In this document: one piece after another, positions 1-7,056 of the stretch | Layout: each line of letters starts with the position of its first letter | Position numbering within the stretch: the stretch's first letter is position 1 | NCBI GenBank assembly: GCA_030655595.1 | Contig: JAUSNQ010000079.1 | Span: 1-18,497 of the forward strand | Reading direction: 5' to 3' | DNA length: 18,497 nucleotides | Source of the DNA: Paludibacter sp. | Lineage (GTDB): Bacteria; Bacteroidota; Bacteroidia; Bacteroidales; Paludibacteraceae | Notes under the pieces: model-generated | What the model was told of the DNA's origin: nothing | What the model saw: the letters and a program-made list of their open reading frames with translations, nothing else | The model's database searches: none | Translations under genes and position numbers: made by a program

Positions 1-221
1 TCCTCGCAGGGAGCCGGGTGACTGCAGCATGCATTCGACCACAGACCTTTCGAATGGTCTTTTTCGAGTGTACGTTGTTGAAGTAACCATTCACCTTTAC
101 TATTCGTAATGAATACCGAAATAGCACGGTGTAATTGAGCACCGTGATGCGCCTCCATCTTATTCATGCTGCCGATTGCAACATCTTCTAAGTCAACCAA
201 TATCACATCATTATCATTCAT
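1..221 (-). CDS. idi: Isopentenyl-diphosphate delta-isomerase, type I (partial, 3' end outside window)
   Basis: The first 73 codons are visible; the gene runs off the left edge. The type I enzyme interconverts isopentenyl and dimethylallyl diphosphate in the cytoplasm, supplying precursors for carotenoids and other isoprenoids. The translation shows the type I hallmarks in order: a HHGAQLHRA segment (about residues 25-33), the Nudix-like strand SVFITNSKGEWLLQQR (about 35-50), then GLWSNACCSHP (about 58-68), where CCSHP holds the catalytic cysteine and a metal-binding histidine. The ATG at 221 lies 2 nt after the crtB stop codon, so the two genes are almost certainly one transcript and probably translationally coupled. 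The type II (FMN) isomerase is excluded by these motifs. The family assignment is secure; the C-terminal half, with its catalytic glutamate, cannot be checked here. Confidence 0.93.
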   Translation of the reverse strand, partial: MNDNDVILVDLEDVAIGSMNKMEAHHGAQLHRAISVFITNSKGEWLLQQRTLEKDHSKGLWSNACCSHPAPCE

Positions 222-223
222 TT

Positions 224-1060
224 TCAAATCAACTTAAGTTTATACATAAACATTGCTTTTATCAGCAAAAGAGTTTTTATGAAGTTAGGTACACGAACTC
301 TCATATCCATAATCTCACATGCTGGTGTTGTTTCAATCTTTTTCAGCAAACTAAGATAATAAAAATAAGCTGTCAGAACAGCAAGTTTTGAACGACCGGG
401 TAATTGTTGAATACCCGCATAGGCTTCGTCAAATTCCACCTTAATTTCATCAATGATGCTACATTTTGCTTCTTCATTGAAGTCTTTAAAATCATATGCT
501 CCAAAATAGAAACGCTGTAAATCGTGAATGTCGGTATGCAAATCACGCAAAAAATTTACTTTTTGAAACGCAGAACCTAGTTTCATTGCAGGTTCCCTGA
601 GTTTTTCATAAGCTATTTCATCACCGTTAGTAAATACTTTAAGACACATCAAACCTACAACATTAGCCGAACCAAATATATAGTTCTCTGTTTCATGCTT
701 GCTCTCATAAATTTGTTTTTGTAAATCTGCTCGCATGCTTCTCATAAAAGCATCAATCAGTTCATATTGAATTTTATAGTGATTTACAACCAACTGAAAA
801 GCATGGAGTACAGGATTCATGCTTACTTTATTAGCAATTGCTTTTTTTAGATCAGACTCAAAATCAGTTAACAACTGTTCTTTATCAAATTCATGAAAAG
901 TATCCACAATTTCGTCTGCAAAACGAACAAAGCCATAAATGGCAAAAATTGCCTTTTGTGTCTCCTGTTCAAGAAGTCTTGTTGACATGTAGAATGATGT
1001 GCTGTATGACTTCGTTATAAACTTTGAAGTCTTGAAGCTAGTTTGGTTGTAAATGTCCAT
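224..1060 (-). CDS. crtB: Phytoene/squalene synthase family protein (CrtB-like)
   Basis: A 278-residue head-to-head prenyl synthase, expected to join two geranylgeranyl diphosphates into phytoene, the first committed carotenoid step. Both aspartate-rich motifs that bind Mg-diphosphate are present: DEIVD (residues 49-53, in FVRFADEIVD) and DLHTD (173-177, in AFQKVNFLRDLHTD). The N-terminal SKFITKSYSTSFYMSTRLL segment is typical of the family. The frame is open upstream to 1174, but the ATG at 1060 is preferred because MDIYNQTSFKTSKF is a normal family N-terminus and because the candidate -7 box (1080-1087) lies downstream of the longer start. It is followed at once by idi and faces a MarR regulator, the arrangement of a Bacteroidota carotenoid cluster. 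Squalene synthase is possible from sequence alone, but idi linkage and the length favour phytoene synthase. Confidence 0.9.
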   Translation of the reverse strand: MDIYNQTSFKTSKFITKSYSTSFYMSTRLLEQETQKAIFAIYGFVRFADEIVDTFHEFDKEQLLTDFESDLKKAIANKVSMNPVLHAFQLVVNHYKIQYELIDAFMRSMRADLQKQIYESKHETENYIFGSANVVGLMCLKVFTNGDEIAYEKLREPAMKLGSAFQKVNFLRDLHTDIHDLQRFYFGAYDFKDFNEEAKCSIIDEIKVEFDEAYAGIQQLPGRSKLAVLTAYFYYLSLLKKIETTPACEIMDMRVRVPNFIKTLLLIKAMFMYKLKLI

Positions 1061-1079
1061 ATTCGTACTAATTTGTTCG

Positions 1080-1098
1080 CAAATATAGAACATATTTG
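1080..1098. promoter_or_regulatory. Perfect 19-bp dyad over the crtB promoter, candidate MarR operator
   Basis: CAAATAT-AGAAC-ATATTTG: 7-bp perfect arms around a 5-bp centre, a size usual for winged-helix MarR dimers. On the minus strand the left arm supplies TATATTTG (1087-1080), a good Bacteroidota -7 box about 20 nt before the crtB ATG. A bound dimer would cover that box. Binding by the neighbouring regulator is inferred. Confidence 0.55.
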
Positions 1099-1120
1099 TA
1101 TTATAAAAAAAAAATAAGTG

Positions 1121-1140
1121 CAAAAATGTTCTAAATATTG
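1121..1140. promoter_or_regulatory. Second, imperfect copy of the operator-like dyad, in front of marR
   Basis: This stretch contains ATGTTCTA (1126-1133), the exact reverse complement of TAGAACAT (1086-1093) in the first dyad. The flanks CAAAAAT and AATATTG form imperfect arms. It overlaps a possible -33 TTG (1138-1140) of the marR promoter, which fits autoregulation. This is inference from repetition of the motif. Confidence 0.4.
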
Positions 1141-1146
1141 CATGAC

Positions 1147-1171
1147 TTGTACAATAAAATATATATTTTTG
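1147..1171 (+). promoter_or_regulatory. Promoter of the MarR-type regulator gene
   Basis: The -7 box TATTTTTG (1164-1171) matches TAnnTTTG and lies 20 nt before the ATG at 1192. The best-looking TTG (1147-1149) is spaced 14 bp, shorter than usual; an alternative TTG at 1138-1140 is spaced 23 bp. Confidence 0.5.
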
Positions 1172-1191
1172 CACATTATAACGGAAAATTC

Positions 1192-1884
1192 ATGAAAACA
1201 AAAGATATAATATTTGATTTGCTAAATTATCTTGAAATCTATGTTGCTGATAATGAAGAGAATGAAAAGGAGTTGAGCACGCTTGATTTTATAGGTTTTG
1301 TCAATAATCATATAGAAGGACAATCCCTAAAAAGAGTTGCAATTAGTGGGGGACAAGATGATTTTTTGACGGAACAATTCTCAGATAACAAAATTGCCAC
1401 TGACGTTTCCATATTGGTTACTTTACTTTTTAGGTATGCCAAAAGCTATATCAAAAAAGCTTTGAAAGATAGCCAAATAAATTCAGCAGATGAGTTTTCA
1501 TTCTTGATTACATTGTTAACATACGAAAGCGCATCAAAACAACAGCTAATCAATATTCAAGTCATGGAGAAAACATCCGGTATTGAAATTATTAACAGGC
1601 TGATGAAGAAAGGTTTTATTTCTCAGTTTGACGATGAACAAGATAGACGGAGTAAAAGAATTAAGATTACCCCTTTAGGCAGGTTGGAGTTAATTTCAAT
1701 TTTACCTCAAATGAGTTTGGTTTCAAAAGTTGTTGTCGGGAATCTTACCGTCAAAGAACAGCATACATTACTCTATCTTTTACGCAAACTCGATGATTTT
1801 CATAATGATATCTTCTTAAATTGTAAACATATTGAATTGGAAGAAATTGTTAAAAAGACATCAATTTCATTCAACCCTAAGTGA
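1192..1884 (+). CDS. MarR-family winged-helix transcriptional regulator
   Basis: A 230-residue cytoplasmic DNA-binding protein. Residues about 100-165 form the MarR winged helix: a helical stretch (EFSFLITLLTYE), the recognition region with EIINRLMKKGFIS, then the wing DDEQDRRSKRIKIT (147-160), with the D-x-x-DRR pattern typical of MarR wings. The roughly 100 residues ahead of the HTH make it longer than a standard MarR (about 150 residues); they are largely helical and may serve in dimerisation or sensing. The ATG at 1192 is chosen over an upstream non-ATG start at 1138 because the -7 box at 1164-1171 lies between them. It is divergent from crtB-idi, so a role in carotenoid control is likely but inferred. 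Whether it represses or activates cannot be told. Confidence 0.85.
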   Translation: MKTKDIIFDLLNYLEIYVADNEENEKELSTLDFIGFVNNHIEGQSLKRVAISGGQDDFLTEQFSDNKIATDVSILVTLLFRYAKSYIKKALKDSQINSADEFSFLITLLTYESASKQQLINIQVMEKTSGIEIINRLMKKGFISQFDDEQDRRSKRIKITPLGRLELISILPQMSLVSKVVVGNLTVKEQHTLLYLLRKLDDFHNDIFLNCKHIELEEIVKKTSISFNPK

Positions 1885-2202
1885 TTTTTGAATATTCTAA
1901 TGCTTTTTATATTTAAGGTAACAGTTGATTTAACAGTCGATTAACTTCATTTAACATGTATTTGGGTTGTAAATAACTTTATTTAATATGAAATTTCTGA
2001 GATTGCTATATAGTTTATAATTGAATTTATTATCTTTGCACAGTGAAATTTAATAAGAATGATTAATTACTGATTCCCTGTCAGATATTAATTGTATTGA
2101 AAAATTATCTGGTAGAATTATAAATTATCTAATTTGTTGTTGAGTCTCAAATACGAACTCATATGACAAGAGATAAAAATAGGTAAGTGGATACTTGCCA
2201 AT
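1885..2202 (+). promoter_or_regulatory. Long promoter/leader region of the exported-protein operon
   Basis: This is a 318-base gene-free, AT-rich stretch. TATCTTTG (2031-2038) is a good -7 box and is followed by GCAC as in many Bacteroidota promoters; no convincing TTG stands 19-21 bp upstream (the nearest, 2003-2005, is 25 bp away). If used, the leader is about 155 nt long. It contains an inverted pair CAGATA (2082-2087)/TATCTG (2106-2111) and a compact hairpin just before the start codon, annotated separately. No small ORF or known riboswitch is recognised. Confidence 0.45.
2182..2199 (+). promoter_or_regulatory. Hairpin abutting the start codon of the operon's first gene
   Basis: GGTAAGT (2182-2188), loop GGAT, ACTTGCC (2193-2199): a 7-bp stem with one G-U pair, ending 3 nt before the ATG at 2203. 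It sits where a ribosome would load, so it could restrain translation of the first gene. Function is inferred. Confidence 0.35.
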
Positions 2203-3450
2203 ATGTATATGAGAAAGTTTACATTCTTTTTTATCTGTATATTCATCAATTTTTTCCTGTCATCTCAAGTTCCTGACCGGACGGTTAATTTCATTTCCAC
2301 CATTGGAGGTGCAACTAATCATAATAGCATAGCAGACGCATTGTCTGGTGTATCCGGTGAAACGACCATTTGGGTGGCTGTCGGGGTGTATTTGGAGGAT
2401 GAAATAATTGTTCCTTCCGGAGTCACACTGATTGGAGGTTTCCCGGAGAATACCGAAACTTACAATCAACGTATCTATCCGGGAAATGCAACAACTGCTC
2501 AGCAGAGTGTTTTAGATGGTGACTACTCACACAGGGTGGCGACCGTGTATGGAATACTCGATGGATTTGTTATCACTCAGGGATATGCTTATGACTCAAC
2601 CGACGTGACTCCTATTAATGCAGCCGGTGGCGGTGTATTGATTGATGGCGGAATTGTACGAAATAGTATTATAAGGAACAATATAGCAGCAAAAATGCCT
2701 CCTTCACCATCGGTAATACCCGGTAGCTTTGTGGCAAGTATTGGAGATATTTATTATAAAGGAATAAACGGAGGAAATGATACTATTGTAAAGCCTGCGT
2801 ATACGTTAAGCGGCGGAGTACTTACTGCCACCTTGCCGGGAGGTTTCCCTGATCCGAATAAAGCAGTCGCTCAAGGTGTTATTTTTTATGTTGACCCCGC
2901 TCCGACAAGCAAGACTATTTTGATTCTCGGACAAAATGGAAGCGGCCGTACGTGGACAGGTTCTGCTTTTCAAACGCCTCTTACGAATATTAGCACTTCA
3001 GCTACCGCTCTTGCCGATATGGATGGAGAAGAAAATACTCAAACGGTTCTGAATTATGTAAATAACGTATTAATGGTTCAGGGAACTGGTGGCTGGGGAA
3101 CAGGTCAGTGGAGATTGACCAGTTGGAACTCATCTTCTGCGTTTCGGTATGTGGAAACTTACAATATACCTTCAGGTACGCAAGGTGAATGGTACTTGCC
3201 GTCAGCCGGCGAAATGTCGAAATTAACGGACGTCCATTTACAAATGGATGCCGGAGCAAGGTTGATAGGATGGATTGGCGGTGGCGGCACCTTATTCCCA
3301 AATGGGGTTTACTGGAGCTCTACAGAAAATAGTATAAACAATGCCTGGACTTATATTGCATGGAACGGATATCAAAACGGATACATCGGTATAACCGGAA
3401 AAACTTCAGGCGGAGGTTATGCATTCCCTGTAACAAAGAAATCGTATTAA
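2203..3450 (+). CDS. Exported beta-helix (N-terminal part) plus FISUMP/DUF1566-like domain protein (gene A)
   Basis: A 415-residue protein with a signal peptide (hydrophobic residues 6-20, cleavage near 21-23); ATG 2209 is an equally good start. Residues about 24-163 read as the N-terminal part of a parallel beta-helix: TIWVAVGVYLEDEIIVPSGV, LIGGFPENTETYNQR, VLDGDYSHRV, then the rung AGGGVLIDGGIVRNSIIRNN (141-160). The helix then breaks off. After a GDIYYKG segment (181-187), residues about 220-410 form a FISUMP/DUF1566-like domain: QGVIFYV, DMDGEENTQ, GEWYLPSAGEMSKL (328-341), VYWSSTENSINNAW (369-382). No T9SS sorting domain or lipobox is present, so the final location (periplasm or surface) is uncertain. 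It is first in a four-gene operon, 7 nt before gene B. Function is unknown; adhesion or surface-layer roles are typical of such folds. Confidence 0.8.
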   Translation: MYMRKFTFFFICIFINFFLSSQVPDRTVNFISTIGGATNHNSIADALSGVSGETTIWVAVGVYLEDEIIVPSGVTLIGGFPENTETYNQRIYPGNATTAQQSVLDGDYSHRVATVYGILDGFVITQGYAYDSTDVTPINAAGGGVLIDGGIVRNSIIRNNIAAKMPPSPSVIPGSFVASIGDIYYKGINGGNDTIVKPAYTLSGGVLTATLPGGFPDPNKAVAQGVIFYVDPAPTSKTILILGQNGSGRTWTGSAFQTPLTNISTSATALADMDGEENTQTVLNYVNNVLMVQGTGGWGTGQWRLTSWNSSSAFRYVETYNIPSGTQGEWYLPSAGEMSKLTDVHLQMDAGARLIGWIGGGGTLFPNGVYWSSTENSINNAWTYIAWNGYQNGYIGITGKTSGGGYAFPVTKKSY

Positions 3451-3457
3451 GTTGATA

Positions 3458-4309
3458 ATGATGAAAAAATTATTTACGTTATTCGTTGTATTGTGTATGT
3501 TGCATTTCGGAGTTTTCGCTCAAATCTCCGAAGGAGGTGGCGTGTATATACAGAATAATGGTAAATTAATAAATAGTATTGTACATACAAATTATGCAAG
3601 TATGGGTTTTGGCATTGCGGGTACTTCCGGTGAAGTTCTTAACTGTAATGTTTATGGTAATTTGTATTTAAGCAAAGAAATTATGATTGCAGGAGATATG
3701 TATCTGGGTGATGGTACTGTTTATTCTCCCACGTACGACAGTGCAGGTAATTTAAAACCAATCCCCGACAGTATAAAAAGTAATGTGCTGGGTGTATGTT
3801 TCTGGTCGAACGCCAATAACGATTATATCAATGCGCAATTCTGGATTGTATCGGTGGACGAACCTGCACCAATGCATTGGGGACCAAATAATGTGGATAT
3901 ACCTGATTTATACAATTATAATTCTCCAGCCTATGTCGTTACTGACTTAGATGGTAAGGCAAATACGGAAGCTATTCTTGCGGGTTATGGAGGCGCCGCT
4001 ACTGTAGGTAATTGTGCCGCTAAATATTGTGCAGAATATGGTACGCCGGCTACAGTCGGTCAATGGTTTCTGCCTTCGGGAGGACAAATGCGTGAATTGT
4101 TGCGGAACTTATCGGTTATCAATGAAATAATGAGCGAACTGGGAAAAACCCCACTGTCAACAAGTACAGGATATTGGGTAGCCAACGAAAATTCTATGAC
4201 TAATGCATGGAGTTTAAGTACTGCTGATGGAGAAACAGTAACCGGACTTAATCCGGCAAAAGCAACTGCCCTTAATTTTCGTCCAATGATTATTGTAAGT
4301 AGAGATTAA
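3458..4309 (+). CDS. Exported short beta-helix segment plus FISUMP/DUF1566-like domain protein (gene B)
   Basis: A 283-residue protein with a clear signal peptide (MMKKLFTLFVVLCMLHFGVFA, cleavage after about residue 21; ATG 3461 is an alternative start). The mature protein starts almost directly in beta-helix rungs: EGGGVYIQNNGKLINSIV (about 25-42) and SGEVLNCNVYGN (57-68). A GDMYLGDGTVYS link (79-90) follows, then a FISUMP/DUF1566-like domain with the same landmarks as gene A: LGVCFWS, DLDGKANTEAIL (163-174), GQWFLPSGGQMREL (201-214), GYWVANENSMTNAW (238-251). Genes A and B are therefore paralogous in this domain. No T9SS sorting domain is present. The gene lies 7 nt after A and 4 nt before C. 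The starting rung has no N-terminal cap, so the helix may need a partner to fold. That is inference. Confidence 0.8.
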   Translation: MMKKLFTLFVVLCMLHFGVFAQISEGGGVYIQNNGKLINSIVHTNYASMGFGIAGTSGEVLNCNVYGNLYLSKEIMIAGDMYLGDGTVYSPTYDSAGNLKPIPDSIKSNVLGVCFWSNANNDYINAQFWIVSVDEPAPMHWGPNNVDIPDLYNYNSPAYVVTDLDGKANTEAILAGYGGAATVGNCAAKYCAEYGTPATVGQWFLPSGGQMRELLRNLSVINEIMSELGKTPLSTSTGYWVANENSMTNAWSLSTADGETVTGLNPAKATALNFRPMIIVSRD

Positions 4310-4313
4310 AATT

Positions 4314-6335
4314 GTGAGTAGAACTACAACATATAAAACGCTGTTCTGGGTTCTTTTGCCTGCTTTCATTTTAATGCAGGGTGCAAGGGCGCAACAACCA
4401 ATTGGTGGTGTTTCAGGTTCGTTGACGGTCAAAAATTCGTATATTTATAACGACCCCGATTATCCGGAGACAGGCAGCGCCGTACAAATAAGTTATTCTG
4501 CCGTGAGGGCTGGCACAGCGCCTCCTGGAGCAGGTAATATAGCACTTTCATCGGAATCGGATTATGAAGATCAATTAGTTGTGCCAAATAATACTTCTTC
4601 CTATTATCTTTCTCCTCTATCAATACTCGTGAATGCAGGTTCTTCCGACTCTGGATTGCCACAGAAAGACATTAACGGCAACGAAAGAATATACGACGGC
4701 ATCATTGATATTGGACCCGTAGAATATTCTATGATTTTTAAAAATGGTAATGGAAACTGGAATTCTTCTGCCGGATGGAATGTAGGCCGTATCCCTAATG
4801 AATATGATATTGTTACCGTGCTTGATGAAACTTCGGTTACTGTATCTGATGCTGTTTGTAAATCAATAATTCAAATAGGAAATTCAGGTAAAATAATCAT
4901 TGAACCTGCATCGCAATTGGAGGTGAAAACAACAATAAATAATACCAATGCAAATAATATTCTTGTCAAGGCCAGTACACTTTCTCCAAACGGCACTTTA
5001 ATATTTCAGAATGCATTATCATCACCTGTTTCAGCAACTGTAGAGATGCATTCGGTTGCCTTTGTGGATGAAAATCTTGAACAGGACGATGATGCGAAAT
5101 TTAATTGGCAGTATTTCGGTATTCCAATGCGCACACTTGCTGCAATTCCGAGTTTTGAAGGTGCATGGGTACGTAAATGGAATGAGGCTTCTATAGAATT
5201 CTCTAAATGGGAAGAGTTGACGATTTATGACATACTGACCTCTTTCAAAGGATATGAGATTGTACAGAACGAAGAAAAAATTTACACATTTCAAGGTGTT
5301 CTTGAAAATAAAGATACAACGATTGTACTCAGTAAGTCTGGGGTACCCTATTATTCGGGACAACATGTATTATCCAATCCGTATACTGCATCCATAAAGA
5401 TTGAAGATATTGTTTTCGGAAACAATACGGAAGCAACTGTTTATGTTTACAATTCAGGATCGTATGATGACTGGAATGCCGACTCGGGTAATGGTCGCCT
5501 CGGAACGGATAGAGGTCAATATTTAGCAGTTCCGCAAAATGCAGCATCTCTAATTCTTCCTGAAATACCCTCCATGCAAGGATTTATTGTAAGAGCAACA
5601 TCAAACAATGGAAGTATTACGATTCCATATGCATCTGCCTCGCAGAATGTGCAAAAGCAACGTGTTAAGAAAATATCTCACACTCCATATTTACGTGTTG
5701 ATCTTGCAGGTAGTAAATCGTCAGACAGGCTTTGGTTGCTGCACGAACCGAATGCAAGCAGAAATTTTGATAATGGATGGGATGGTTATAAGATATTTAA
5801 AGGAGATGCTTCTGCAGTCATCTATTTCAGAGAGTCTGCAGGAAATTTGCAAGTTAACACAGTGGATGATTTTAATCACATCAATTTGGATTTTAAGCCT
5901 GGAAAAGATAGTGAGTATTCGCTTACTTTAGTTAATAATGGGTTGAACGATATTTATCCTGAAATGTATTTAGTGGATTTATTTGATAATAAGGTTGTGG
6001 AAATAGGTGCTGATACCACCAGATATAATTTTAGCTCCGGTAATTATAAAAAAACAAATCGATTTAGGATCATGAGTAGAAGGGTGGAAGTTGATGAGAT
6101 TCAATCGGTCGATTTAATTGAAATATATTATACAGATAATCATATTCTGATTCAGAATTTAACTACTGAAACAGGTATGATAGATCTATATGATATGTCA
6201 GGCAGATTGTTACTTCAACAAAAAATGGAACAGGGAGTAAATTCTTTGACTGTAAAGAACACGGACGAAATTGTTTTATTGAAGGCTTATGCCGGAAATG
6301 AAAGAATAATTAAAAAAATCTTATTGAAACAGTAG
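4314..6335 (+). CDS. T9SS-secreted protein with beta-helix C-terminal part and type A sorting domain (gene C)
   Basis: A 673-residue protein starting at GTG, 4 nt after gene B. The signal peptide ends near ARA|QQ (residue 26-27). The mature N-terminus is again a beta-helix rung (IGGVSGSLTVKNSYIYND, 30-47), then the terminal signature of Bacteroidota beta-helix surface proteins, DINGNERIYDGIIDIGPVEY (119-138). Next comes GNGNWNSSAGWNVGRIPNEYDIVTV (about 145-169), the opening of a beta-sandwich module common in T9SS cargo, and a long beta-rich body (about 170-600). The last 75 residues fit a T9SS type A sorting domain: ILIQNL, GMIDLYDMSGRLLLQQ, GVNSL and a basic end KKILLKQ. Such domains are normally removed as the cargo is attached to the cell surface or released. 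No catalytic motif is recognised. This gene holds the only sorting domain in the operon. Confidence 0.85.
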   Translation: MSRTTTYKTLFWVLLPAFILMQGARAQQPIGGVSGSLTVKNSYIYNDPDYPETGSAVQISYSAVRAGTAPPGAGNIALSSESDYEDQLVVPNNTSSYYLSPLSILVNAGSSDSGLPQKDINGNERIYDGIIDIGPVEYSMIFKNGNGNWNSSAGWNVGRIPNEYDIVTVLDETSVTVSDAVCKSIIQIGNSGKIIIEPASQLEVKTTINNTNANNILVKASTLSPNGTLIFQNALSSPVSATVEMHSVAFVDENLEQDDDAKFNWQYFGIPMRTLAAIPSFEGAWVRKWNEASIEFSKWEELTIYDILTSFKGYEIVQNEEKIYTFQGVLENKDTTIVLSKSGVPYYSGQHVLSNPYTASIKIEDIVFGNNTEATVYVYNSGSYDDWNADSGNGRLGTDRGQYLAVPQNAASLILPEIPSMQGFIVRATSNNGSITIPYASASQNVQKQRVKKISHTPYLRVDLAGSKSSDRLWLLHEPNASRNFDNGWDGYKIFKGDASAVIYFRESAGNLQVNTVDDFNHINLDFKPGKDSEYSLTLVNNGLNDIYPEMYLVDLFDNKVVEIGADTTRYNFSSGNYKKTNRFRIMSRRVEVDEIQSVDLIEIYYTDNHILIQNLTTETGMIDLYDMSGRLLLQQKMEQGVNSLTVKNTDEIVLLKAYAGNERIIKKILLKQ

Positions 6336-6342
6336 GTTGTTA

Positions 6343-6996
6343 ATGAAAGAGTTTTTGTATATAATATTTTGTATCATTGTACTTTGTATTGGACTTGTAT
6401 TTATCAATTTCGGTGTAGAGCAAAGCTTTACAGCACCTGAATATGCTGTTCGTACGCTTCCCGGTGTTGATTTCTCTGGTGTTCAAAGTTCAAACGTAAC
6501 TCCTTCAAGTGGGAATTTGAACCAGAAGGGATTAATTCCGGTATTTAATAAAGATTTATTACAGACTAGTCCGTTTTCTGTTAAGCAACCAGGTGCTGTG
6601 AGTAAAAACACTCAGTTAAATGTATATTCGAATCTCTATCCTGCAAAAGGGTTTAATTATAATAATATCGAAAATGAATCGAACTCTGTTGGTGGAATGG
6701 GAAGTCCTTTCACTGGGTTGTTTAAATCCGGCACGACATCATCAGGTTCTGGTCAAAAAGGCGGGGGACAAGGTCTTCTGGCTGTTGGGTCGTCTGGTTT
6801 AAATTCAAATAGCAACAGCCTACGATCCGCTCCCCCTAATCCATTCAGTGATTATTATGATAATGATATCACGCATCCGGGAGGGAATCCGACAGGAGGT
6901 CCATTGGCAAATGTGCCGGTTGGTAATGGGTTATTACCGATGATGTTGATGGCTTTTAGCTATCTACTGTTTCTCAACAGGAAGAAATTTTTCTAA
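6343..6996 (+). CDS. Small membrane-anchored low-complexity protein (gene D)
   Basis: A 217-residue protein. Residues 4-23 form a hydrophobic segment (signal anchor or uncleaved signal peptide). The centre is rich in Gly, Ser, Asn and Pro without recognisable domains. The final 27 residues start VPVGNG, continue as a hydrophobic stretch (LLPMMLMAFSYLLFL) and end in NRKKFF: a tripartite tail of motif, membrane segment and basic end. This resembles the Pro-x-Gly-type C-terminal tails of short Bacteroidota proteins thought to be sorting or anchor signals. ATG 6343 is chosen over TTG 6337; it lies 7 nt after the stop of gene C. It is the last gene of the operon and is followed by a terminator. 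No function can be assigned; a link to anchoring the operon's products is a guess from position. Confidence 0.65.
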   Translation: MKEFLYIIFCIIVLCIGLVFINFGVEQSFTAPEYAVRTLPGVDFSGVQSSNVTPSSGNLNQKGLIPVFNKDLLQTSPFSVKQPGAVSKNTQLNVYSNLYPAKGFNYNNIENESNSVGGMGSPFTGLFKSGTTSSGSGQKGGGQGLLAVGSSGLNSNSNSLRSAPPNPFSDYYDNDITHPGGNPTGGPLANVPVGNGLLPMMLMAFSYLLFLNRKKFF

Positions 6997-7042
6997 AAAA
7001 AAGCCGGTACCCTTATAAATTAAGAGTAACCGGCTTCTTTTA
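6994..7042. terminator. Bidirectional intrinsic terminator
   Basis: The stem AAGCCGGTACCCTT (7001-7014) pairs with AAGAGTAACCGGCTT (7022-7036), with one bulged base and one wobble. A-rich DNA lies on the left and T-rich on the right, so it can end both the plus-strand operon and the converging gene at 7057. Confidence 0.8.
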
Positions 7043-7056
7043 TGAATTTTTTGAGA

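Noticed and set aside
1885..2202. Known riboswitch or small RNA in the long leader
   Set aside because: Only short stems are present and no conserved riboswitch core could be recognised.
3448..4316. Idea that genes A, B and C are one gene broken by frameshifts or sequencing errors
   Set aside because: Each junction has a stop followed within 4-8 nt by a start and a complete new signal peptide, which simple sequence errors would not create.
5608..5931. 107-codon plus-strand frame inside gene C
   Set aside because: Out-of-frame shadow of the T9SS cargo gene; the main frame is continuous and carries clear domains.
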